Assembly: GCA_019802505.1 (NCBI GenBank)
Contig: JAFMOC010000312.1
Span: 195,001 to 259,000 of the forward strand
Origin: Corydoras sp. C115
Lineage: Eukaryota > Chordata > Actinopteri > Siluriformes > Callichthyidae
Direction of reading: 5' to 3'
Length of the DNA: 64,000 nt
Below are positions 47,880 through 57,900 of this stretch, piece by piece (the first letter of the stretch is position 1; the number at the start of each line of letters is the position of its first letter). The notes beneath the pieces are model-generated. The model did no database searches. It saw nothing but the letters and a program-made list of their open reading frames with translations, and was not told where the DNA came from. The position numbers and the translations under genes were made by a program.

Positions 47880-49700
47880 GCCGCGGTTCTCCACCAACAG
47901 CTGAAGAACAGCGGACGGGCCCACCCGCGCATGCGCACCTCTCTCCTCCGCCCGCCTGTCTTCTGACCGACTTTCGCGGCACCACTGCGCAGCTGCAGCC
48001 GGCTGGCGCGCGCTCCCCGAAGCCCCGCCCCGCCCCGCCCCGCCCCGTCGCAGCGCACACATTCAAAGGCCCAGGCGCCCTGGCAACGGGCCCCGCCCAC
48101 TTTCCCGCCTAATCTTCTCTACCTTATATGGACACCAGAACGGCAGACGCGTGCCGACGTCACGCTCGTATGCAAATCAGGTTGATTGAAGAAATTCAGA
48201 AAATGGAGGACGGCGGCCGGCGCATGCGCACTGCGTTTACTACGCCGAGACAGAAAGTGAGACGTCGAGGGCGAAGCGGCGTGCGCCGGAGCGCGAGCGC
48301 ATTGTTTAAAGAGTAACACTCGCGACCCGTTTCGGCTTCGTTTGACCTCCAGATCTGCACGAAAAGGTAGGAAACAGCCTCCCCCCCCTTTAAAGAGCAG
48401 CAGTGCCGCCGCTTTGAGGCGCTTCCGTCCGCGGAAAGCTGTCACTGCGCCGTTCCGTCATTAAAAAAGAAACGCGCTTTATAAGTTTTGGGGGGATGAC
48501 TCGATGCGAGGCTCGCGACCGGCCGCGCGCCGTCGTTGCGACGAGTACCGACGCGCCGCCGATTTGCTCTTTGATGATCAGAGGAGCCGCCGGAGAAAAG
48601 TTTGCGCTGAGGGTCCGGGCTGGCTGCGTTTTGCGCATGGGGCACATGTTCCTGCCGCTGCGGCGCGATGCCATCTTTAAGGCGCACGTCGTCCCCGTGA
48701 CGGCGGCGTCATCCCGCCGCGCTCAGACGCTTCGTGTCGTTTGACACTTTGTTGGACTTTTCTTTAAAAAAAAAAAAAAAAAAAGAACCAGCTCGCCCTT
48801 CGCGTCCTCCTGCCCGCCTTTTGGGAGCCTCCTCTGCCCTTTAAACGCACCGCGAACGCGCAGCCTCGTTTACGGTTTCCAGGATGAAATTCGCGCAAAC
48901 TTCGCCCGCATCGCGGAAATGTATCGCAGGTTTCTATTCCAAATATATATTTTAATTAGTTTATTTGTTATTTAGAGAAAAAGATGTATTCCCGTTCTGA
49001 CTTTAACTCCGTGTGTGGCCCAAACACACCTACTCCTCATGGTGGGTGTGCTTCAAAACAAACGTGCGTCTTCTCCGAGCGCTCGTTTCGCACGCACGCA
49101 GCTCTTACGACCCCGAACCCGCACGCAGGAGTTTGACTGCGACCTAAAGCCTCTCACCTCGAACCTAAATAAACATGAAGCCCTCAGAACGCATTAAAGT
49201 CAAGCTCTGCGACCTTTAGGTTTAAGTAGGTTGTGGTTACAGTTGAGTTTTTATTTTATTTTATTTACATATTTGTCCGGTTTCATGATGGGTGTGGGTG
49301 TTGCTCGGGTCTGCGTTGGGGTTGGTGATGTGTTCGGTGTTTGATTTTGGGGAAAACCCCTGAACGCAGGACAGTCATTTGCTCTGAGCTTCTGTTCGGG
49401 CCGCCAGCATGGAGTCAGTGACGCAGCGACGCTCGAACAAACAAAGAGCGCCGCCGCGTCTCACCGACTGATCGGCCGCCGTCGCTTCTGCGCTTTCCGT
49501 TCGAACCCGGAGCTGCGAGCGCCGGACTCCGCGTCGCGCCTCCGGAGTGATGGAGACGAGCGGCGCGGCTTTGAGGCGCAGAAACGCGGCGCAGCGACTC
49601 CCCGCAGCCCGCAGCGCGCCGTCGAGCAGCGCCGCTCCGCCGGAGCTCCGAGCGCGGCCTCATCAGTGTGCATTAAACATCACGCCGTGGTTCTGAACCG
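47880..49700 (+). promoter_or_regulatory. CpG-rich promoter region of sinhcaf
   Basis: A long CpG-rich block upstream of sinhcaf. Five tandem CCCCG units (GC boxes) lie near 48023-48046. A CArg box CCTTATATGG is at 48122-48131, a CRE-like GACGTCAC at 48156-48163 and an octamer ATGCAAAT at 48170-48177. A possible 5'UTR exon donor is GAAAAG|GTAGGA at 48366/48367. The sinhcaf coding sequence starts in its second exon, so its first non-coding exon should be in this block. Confidence 0.55.
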
Positions 49701-50934
49701 CAGGGCAGTGCGCGGTGCTTGTGCAGTTTCGGGTCATTTCAGAGGTTCTATGGGTATTGCTCCATTTTAATAGTCCTTCTTCTTCATCTGGGAGGTGGCG
49801 CCATGTTTCGGTGACGTCAGAAGCGCAGCTATGGAGACGCTCGTGTAAGCAGACGCGGCTGCGGCCTTTACACAGCCTCAGCCGAAAGCGTTATAACGCT
49901 GTAATAAACCAACAAATAATAATAAATCGACACAGCAGCGTGGATTTACAGACTGCCATCAGTGTGTCATCAAAAGAGCAACAAAAAAAATCCCCACACG
50001 TGTTTTATAAACGCTTCTGCCTTCAGTGATTAACCCTTTATTATTATTTATTATTAAATGAACTCGCATTTAAGACTTGATCAACCTGACCCTGATCAAC
50101 ACAGCCCTGACCCTCTACCGGGCCTGGGGACACATCGACAACAGGGACAAATTAGAGCCTTAAATCCACAAAAATGTGGAAACCGGAGAACCCGGAGGAG
50201 ACCCACGTGGAGAACCTGAAAACTTCACCCAGATTGGGATTGGAAGCAGGAATCCCCAGCGCTGAGAGGAGAACATGTGGTCAACATGTGCATGTTTAAC
50301 AAAATTGTAATTAAAGAAACTATACACGTTACATTATTAATTATCATTAGCACATGATGCACAAGCCCCCCCCCCCCCCACTGAATCAGTCACCATGTGC
50401 TGCAGTTTTATTTATTTTTTTACTCAGTTAGTTAAAAAAAAAACCTTTTTAATTTATTTAAATCGTCAGACTCCAGAATTATCAGCATCCTGATGTGACT
50501 GTAAATGAATAGACACCAGGCCCTGACCCCCCCCCCCCCCCCCCCCCCCACCCATCAGAACAGTCTGAAATGTTATCCTGGTCCCGACCTTCACTTTTAA
50601 CTGTTAATCTTTTAAGCCGAACTGCACGAGGACAGAAGCATCACATTATACACTGATTGCACCTGTAATAATAATATAATAACAATAATGATAATATGCT
50701 GCATTCTTTTATGCAAAGGGCCTTCCCCAAACTGTTCTCTCAATGTCAAAAGCATAGGATTGTCCAAAACACACAGACAGGAGGTTGATTTAATCCATCT
50801 GAGGTAGCAGAAGTGAATAACACTGAATTCAGTGAATGAGTGATGTGTCCTGATATTTTTGCCCATATGATGTCATTCTTTTTTTTTTTTGGTTCATGCT
50901 GATTATCATGTGATCGTTCCCGTGTGATTTTTAG
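49701..50934 (+). other. sinhcaf 5' intron
   Basis: No exon recognised. Contents are a partial SINE at 50175-50283, poly-C runs at about 50370-50380 and 50527-50549, and a decayed MITE-like fragment at about 50710-50875 with GGGCCTTCCCCAAACTG and TGTCCTGATATTTTTGCCCAT. Confidence 0.6.
50175..50283 (-). repeat. tRNA-derived SINE, copy I (5' fragment)
   Basis: Matches the GGAAACCGGAGAACCCGGAG block and the GCGCTGAGAGGAGAACATG region of the family on the minus strand. Both the head and the 3' half are missing. Confidence 0.75.
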
Positions 50935-52196
50935 ATGTTTGGCTTCCATAAGCCGAAAATGTACCGCAGTCTGGACGGCTGCTGCATCTGCAGGGCGAAG
51001 TCTTCCAGCTCGCGCTTCACAGACAGCAAGCGCTACGAGCGAGAGTTCCAGAGCTGTTTTGGGTAAGAATACAAAAAAAAAAAAAATTTATACAGAGAGA
51101 ATGATGTCACTAAAGTAATAATGGTTAAATTTGAATAATGGAATGGGGACACAGGGCTGTAGAGTGTGATGCTGATGACGCAGAGCAGAACATCATAAAG
51201 TTTATTATATAATGGAATAAAACTTTACATGGCTGACGGTTCCTGCAGCCTCTGCGAAACCCGTTCCGGTGAGATCTGTAACGCGTGTGTGCTGTTGGTG
51301 AAACGCTGGAAGAAACTACCCGTTGGGTCCAAAAAGAACTGGAACCATGTAAGAGAACCTCCTAGATTTTAAAATGTATTTAATTTTAGTACGATGTATA
51401 ATGTGCCGATCTGGGTCCTCAGGTTGTGGATGCGCGAGGTGGCCCCAGTTTAAAGATGACTCTGAATAAGAAGCCTCTGTCTCGGAGAGTTCGACCCAGT
51501 CAGCTGTGTCGGGTTCAAAATGAGCTGAAACGAAACAGTGAGTTTATAAACTTTATAAATCTCACTGATCTTTAGGTACAAAGTAAACATTTTATGTTCA
51601 TTCATTCATTATCTTCTGCTTTATCTTCTGGGGGGGGGGGTTCCCCATGCCCATCCAGGGGAGAACGTTTCAGGCGCTGGGCAGATACACCCAGGACAGG
51701 GGGACAATCTATCGCTGGGCACACACTCACTCACACACACACACAGACTATATGGGGCAATTTGGAGAACTCAATTGACTTGATCCATGTTTTTGGTGAG
51801 ATCGTATGTGTGTCTGTGCCGTGTCACGGTGAATCGGTGCTCCACCTCGTCTGAGATGCCACAGTTTCATGCCGCTGTGCTGAGGGATTTGGTCCTGAAT
51901 CATCACCTCTGCGTTGCAGGCAGCGCGTCTGCTGTGGGATCATCTACAAGGGTCGTTTTGGGGAGGTGCTCATCGACCCTCATCTCTACAAACCCTGCTG
52001 TCAGAAGAAACAGGAGCAGGACGAACAGGACCGCGAGGAGGAGGAAGACGAGCCGGAGGAGGACGAGGAAGCAGAGATGGAGAAAGGGGTGGTTCAGGTG
52101 GAGGAGAGCATGCGGGCCTCTCCGGTCCCAAACCCAGACTCTCCAGCTCTCCCACTCAAACCCGAGAGAGAGGAGGAGGAGGAGGAGGAGTGGTGA
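50935..52196 (+). CDS. sinhcaf: SIN3-HDAC complex-associated factor (FAM60A); one internal exon not found
   Basis: Visible coding exons: 50935-51062, 51249-51348, 51423-51537 and the terminal 51920-52196. The first three encode 114 aa starting MFGFHKPKMYRSLDGCCICR, with a cysteine-rich N-terminal domain and CNACVLLVKRWKKLP, diagnostic of SINHCAF. The last encodes QRVCCGIIYKGRFGEVLIDP and an acidic tail ending EEEEEEEW. SINHCAF is a nuclear subunit of the SIN3-HDAC corepressor. Exon 3 ends with 1 nt of a codon, but the last exon needs 2 nt, so joining them shifts the frame. The serine/threonine-rich exon expected between them (roughly 40-50 aa, ending near FSFLDLTYWK in relatives) is not visible in 51538-51919, where a truncated SINE lies. 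This is either an assembly error or a real deletion. Confidence 0.85.
51599..51796 (-). repeat. tRNA-derived SINE, copy J (truncated, sinhcaf intron 3)
   Basis: The (ATTC)n tail is at the left, and the body runs to TTGATCCATGTTTTTGG. The 5' half of the element is absent at that point and the sequence continues GTGAGATCG. The truncation coincides with the place where the missing sinhcaf exon should be. Confidence 0.88.
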
Positions 52197-53522
52197 AGTC
52201 CCATCCCTCAAACACGGACGGGGCATTTCTGAGGATGCCTTTAAAAGTGTGTGGGTGGAGAGTGTGTGTGTGTGTGTGGGGGGGGTATTCAAGCACTCTT
52301 AATGATGCTCTCTCAGATTGTATTCACTCCAAGAGCAGCTGGAACCTTTTCTCCTCTTTCTTTTCTTCCTCTTTCTTTTTGTTCGAGGTCCATCAGCAGA
52401 CTCCTTTTGTTGTAGTGTAGTGATTGAACACTTTCGTCTCTCTCTGCGTTCTGTCCTGAAGTCCAACTCCTGTGGACTCGGAGCTCAGTCCCAATCACCG
52501 ATTTCAGTCCCGTTATTCGGATGAGCTCGGCACCGCGGCGACGCCGGAGCAGGTGGAGCTCAGCGACCGACCCGTCTGCAGCTGTAAATATGTAGAGCTG
52601 TTCACGATCAGCCACACTGACGTCCTGCATGAACGAGAACCTGCATGAATCTTTGCATGGCCTTGAAAAAGACCTCCAGATTGTTTTTTGTTTATTTTTT
52701 TTCAGCATCGAGGTCTCTGGTACGTTTTCTACAACTCTAATTCCATATGTATATTTTTCTAAAAAAAGAAAGAAAAGAAAAAAGTAAACAAAAAAAAAAA
52801 AAATTCAGTTTCACTGCAGCCACAAGAGGGAGCCAGACTCCTTCATTCGATTAGTTTGGTCATAAAAAGGGTTGGATGACGTAAGGAGTCCTGTCCTGGT
52901 TATTTATCACACACAGCGCCCTCTCTGGCCTGCAGTTGTAAATAATGTATGACTTTTCTGTCGTTCTTCTAAGAGTTTATTAGTATGATTTAGTTTATTT
53001 ATGGACATTGTTTAGTTCAGACACCCCCCCCCAACCCCCAGCCATTAGAAGCACATCTCGAAATGCTTTGTATTGTTTTTTCTTTGAAGTGATGAAACAA
53101 AATCGCTTTTATTTTATTTTATTTTTTTGTCGAAACATGAAAACCTGACCAGCAGTTCATCTCAGATCTTCAAACCTGCTTTAATTAACCCTTTAATCTG
53201 TGTTACTGCATCCTGTTTCTGCCCTCAAGAGAGAACAGACATCTCCACAAATAATTCACTTCATTAATAAAGAAAGTATTAACTTAAAAAAAAAAAATAC
53301 ATGAGTGTTGGGACCTCACAGACACAAAAATCTCAGAGATAAACTCCAAAAAGCTGAGGAAAGCTTCAGTGCTGAGTGGAGACTGATGACTGCACACATT
53401 CCCATCACCCTGCAGGTCCAGCTGGCTTTTATATGAGCTGCAGAATAAAACGAGTTTAAAGTTAAATCAGGTTTAGTTCAGATGAGTTGATCTCAGTTAG
53501 GGGGCGCTGTGTATGTGTGCAG

Positions 53523-53567
<45 letters not shown>

Positions 53568-53965
53568 TCTGATTTATTCACCGGTTTCTTCTCTTTATTC
53601 CTGAATTATTTCTGCATCGCGTGTAAATACAGTTTGGATGCTTTGATTAGATCGGATGGCTCTGTGTTATTTATTTTATATTTATTTGTAACACATTTCT
53701 GTCTCAGCAGTTTTATGGCACCACATTTCAAGCTTATTCTACGGTTGTGTATTTTTCATGTACTTTGTGTTTTTTTCGTGTACTTTTTGAGAATCAGCCC
53801 TTGTACCTGCCTGAAACTCGCTTTCCCATGTAGTTGTTGTGCTCTACAGGCATGTACGGTAGCTATGCACTTTGTACTGACCTTATTAGAAATATATAAA
53901 GCGAACTTTGTATTTTTTACACTCCACTTTTTACTCGTTTCTCAATAAATAGCCTGTGATGATTT
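52197..53965 (+). other. sinhcaf 3'UTR
   Basis: Non-coding sequence after the sinhcaf stop. A canonical AATAAA at about 53943 (TCTCAATAAATAGCC) is the likely polyadenylation signal. Within it are a (TG)n run at about 53525-53559, several T-rich stretches, and no recognisable exon. Confidence 0.65.
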
Positions 53966-54040
53966 AGAGTGATGTGCTGTCTCATTCAGATGCATTATAA
54001 CAGCTTTATAACACATGGCTCCTGGACCGCCAGAGGCTTT

Positions 54041-54125
54041 GAACATTGTGGGAGCAGTTTGGGGAAGGCCCTTTTCTCTCTGGATGAGGTCCTCTCATCC
54101 AACATCAGTGTCTGACCTCACAGAG
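54041..54125 (+). repeat. Tc1-like transposon remnant
   Basis: The blocks GTTTGGGGAAGGCCCTTTTC and CTCATCCAACATCAGTGTC plus TGACCTCACAG match 15570-15706, with the intervening part deleted. Confidence 0.6.
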
Positions 54126-54298
54126 GCTTTTCTGAACGAATAGGAAATAAATGACATGAAAGCTGCTGTGGATGAAATATCACGTGTCTTAAACTGTGGT
54201 TCTCACTTATTAGAGTTCTTAAACCGCTCAGACGGTGCGTCCCTTTTGGCGCTCCACACTGACGCACTGGCCGGAGCGCGTCTGTTTCAATTGGCGTC

Positions 54299-54510
54299 GT
54301 GACGTCATGATTGGCCGCACAGCTGCTGAGCTGTCTTAATGAGAGTGCATAAAAGGCGAGCCGTTTGGAAGGTTGCCCTCCCTTCAAACGGCGGGTCTGC
54401 GCCTCACTGTCAGCTTCATATTGGGGTTTTTTTTTTCGCTCCTGGTGGAGGTTTGTTCTCCATCCAGCACAAAACTCTGAAACTCACCTTTCACTGCAGA
54501 GACACATGAG
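54299..54510 (+). promoter_or_regulatory. caprin2 promoter and probable non-coding exon 1
   Basis: In order: a palindromic CRE TGACGTCA (54300-54307), a CCAAT box in TGATTGGCCGCAC (54308-54320), an E-box-like CAGCTG, and a TATA-like ATAAAAGG at 54349-54356. About 25-30 bp after the last would be the start site. A splice donor candidate, CACATGAG|GTCAGT, lies at 54510/54511. It would join the acceptor TTTAG at 54927, which opens the exon carrying the start codon. Confidence 0.6.
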
Positions 54511-54940
54511 GTCAGTAGATTTAGAACACTGTCCCTTTGTGACGTTTACACTCTTTGATCTTTATTTAAGGTTAATGCAGCTGTTTCCACCATTTGGATA
54601 TTATTGACATGGTTCCATGGGTTCTGGGTTCTGGACAGGGAGACATTAAAATGCTCAGTCAGGAAAGCTGCATCTCCTGAAATCCTGAAGCTTGCAATGA
54701 TCTGGATATCATGCTGCACACGGGATTTAAACTGGTGTGCAGGGGTCGTGTTGGAGTGTTTAGTGTATTCTGGGTTTTCGTGTCTTCTTTTCAAGACATT
54801 TTGAGAGATTCTGCAGATTAATAACACTTCATTAATCCTTTAAATTTGGGTTTTGAGGAACCCATAAGATGCTATAGCAAACAAGTAACCTACTTTGGTC
54901 ATATAATCGTTTGTTCTTGTGCTTTAGAAACACTCAGAAC

Positions 54941-57900
54941 ATGGTTCAGCTTCATTCGTCTCCCGTATCTGATGCCGAGGCTCTTTCAGAGTCACTTGAT
55001 CATGGGGAGGATGCACGCAACAGCAGCCCGCAAGCAAAGTCCCCTCGCAGCTTGACCGCTCTGCAGCTCGCCCTGAACCCGTCCTCGTCGGTCTACCACG
55101 GCTATGAGACCTACATCAACGAGGGTCTCATCTGCCTGAAGCACAAGATTCGCAACATTGAGAAGAAGAAGGTGCCGTGATCCTCAGCTGGTTTCTGAAC
55201 TGATGATGTTTGGGTTTTTTTTTTTTGTGATTCCTGAATTCGTAACCAGACTTTTTGCTTTGCAGCTGAAGCTGGAAGGCTACAAGTTGCGTCTGGAGAA
55301 CAGAGAGTCTCTGAATCCGGATCAGATGGTAAATCTTGTTGGTGGTTGTGTTCTGAATGGTTTACGGTCATGTGATGTGCTGTTATAATAACAGGAAGCA
55401 GTTGGGAGATACGAAGAAGTGATCCACAATTTGAAGTTTGCAAAGGAGCTGCACCAGACCCTGGGATCTCTCACTCAGGATGTAAGTTCTGATTATTCCG
55501 TCAGCGTTAGGAAATCTCTGCGTTATGTAACCGACCGTACTTCAGCTGTTGAGGGCTCAGAAGCGAGCCGTGCAGCAGGAGCAGCTGCAGAGGGCCGAGG
55601 CCGAGCGGAGGAGGCTGAGCGTCGTTCTGCAGATGCACCACGTCCTCTGCAACCTCCAGAGGCAGGACGTCAGGAGGAACTTCAGCAACTCCCAACACTC
55701 AAACTCCCTGTCCATGGAGGACCTGGACAGTCTGCTGGACCTGGCTTCATTAGCTGGATGCAAACGCAATGAGAGTACGAGGTTGGTGAACGTTGGTATT
55801 ATGGTATCATGTGGCTGAAGATGCCCTTCTCATTTTTGTATGTTCTCCCAGTTTAGAGGAGCAGATGGAACAGGCCTCTCTTGTTTACCTGAATCTGCTG
55901 GATGGAAAAGACAAAGCAGTTGTTGGTTCAACATGTGAGTTCCGACCTCATGCTGAGATTTGATTTATTTTTTATGGTTTCTACAGGTTCTTCATTAATA
56001 CATTTTATTCTCCTCATGACGTCCTGCTTTATTTTCAGATGCGTCTCTGAAGGCCCGGCTGCTCAGACTGCTGGATTCTGGCTTTTTTAATTACATCCCA
56101 CCTCAAAAAGATGTGATTAATTTAAACCTGGCCTCTTCCCCAGCCACACCCCGGACCGTCTCAGGTGAGGCCTTCACGCAGACTGATGGATGAAAGCTGT
56201 CCATGCTGATTTTACAGTATTATACTATTGTTTACAGCTCCACCCACTTTAAATGGCAATCTGGCTTCAAGACGGGTAAGAACCGTGTCTGCCTAAAAGT
56301 TTAGTTTTTTTTTTTTTTTTTTTTTCGTCTAACGTTGTTTTTTCAGAAACTGTAACCTCGTAGACCTTTTGTCTGGTTAGATTTGGCTCCCGCGGCGGGT
56401 CAGTAATCTCTGAATGAATCCAGTTTCCAAACAGACCCTTTCTCCCGGAGACGCACCTCCCGCCTCGAGGTCAGGACAAAGAGGACGAGCTGCCACCACC
56501 GAACTGGAAGGTGGACTTCTTGGCATTGAAGTCACGAGAACCACCGGACTCTTGGGATATGGAGTTTTCCAAAGCACCTTCGTCTGGAGGCTCTGGGTTA
56601 CAGAAACCCTGGAAGGGGGCCGCTGGTTTCATCCCCAAAACATCAGCCAGAGTGAAGTCTACTGCTGACCCCAAACAGGTGAACACTGGTTCTACAGAAT
56701 TTGGATACGTTCCTCTTTACTTTAGGTTCATCTCTGGTTTTGTTTGTCACCTAGAAACGGCAGAAGAAGAATAAAGACGGCCAGCGCTCCAAATCTGTAA
56801 GTACAGTATAAACTGGAGGTGAGTATCTCTGAATCTGTTCGGTCTTCACGGTGAGACCGGTTATACCAACAGGACGCGGAGGTGGCGCCCCCAGTGGTGG
56901 TGTTTAACTCTCCTTCGTCCCTGGCTAAAGACCCGACGTTGCGCAGACAGCAGCTGGATAACCTGATGGACCAGATGACCGGATCCTTTAGTTTCATGCA
57001 GGTGCAAATTAAACTGCCTTTAAATATTTTTTTATTTTTCAAGTTTATTTTTTTTGGTTAAGAGAATTCAGCCAGATTTTAAAATGGGGATCCCTGTACT
57101 TTGAATCCATATGGTCATGTTCTAGATTAATTAGTACCCTGATTAGTTTCCTCGGCTATAAAAAGGACTTCTCAAATCCTCCTGTGTATTTTATCTGATT
57201 CTTCAGGACTCTCTTCTGGATGTTGACTGTTCTCCCAACAACAGGAGCAGGGCAATTTGTCTCAGCCCTGGCCCCTCCCCTATTGGTGAGTCCCTTTTAA
57301 TATAACTAAGTTTTGAGTTAAAGGTGCTGAAGGTTTGATCTGGTCCGATGTTCAGGACTGTAAAGGCTGATGTTTGGTCCTGGGGTGTTGATCTTTTGCG
57401 CAGACTGATTTTTATTTTATTTTTAATAATTTTTTTTATACAGTACAAAGGGAGCGGAAGCGGAGCACTGCTGATGTTCTGCCTCAAACTCAACATGTAA
57501 GCTTCAGCCCCATCTTTTATTCGGTAGACTCGCAGCATCGTTTCTACAGAACTTTGTTCTGCTTCTCCTCCAGTCCACTCCTGTTCATGCTCACCTGCTT
57601 TCCGGCGAGTCCAAGTCCAGTCTGCGCAGTGATCGGACCTCCAGTAGTGCATCAGACCTGGAGCATCACGCTGGAGATGTGTCCCGAGTAAGGTCCCCAT
57701 GGCAACCTTCTGATCTCACAGTGCTGAATGTGTAATGAGTGCAGTCAGGATTTTCGGGTGAAGCGGCACTTCTTCGTTGGTTGTTTGCAGGAAAAGCAGG
57801 AAGAGGACTTCAGCTCTCCACCTCTGTACTGCCGAGAGTCCCTCCTATCCCTGCCTCTGGAAAATAAAGATCTTAAAGCGGTTTGTACCAGAAGTTTAAA

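Noticed and set aside
51787..52302. 171-codon plus-strand frame across the last sinhcaf exon
   Set aside because: It is the +1 shadow of the acidic-tail exon (arginine-rich translation of GAG repeats) and starts inside the SINE; the conserved CCGIIYKGRFGEVLID frame is the real one.
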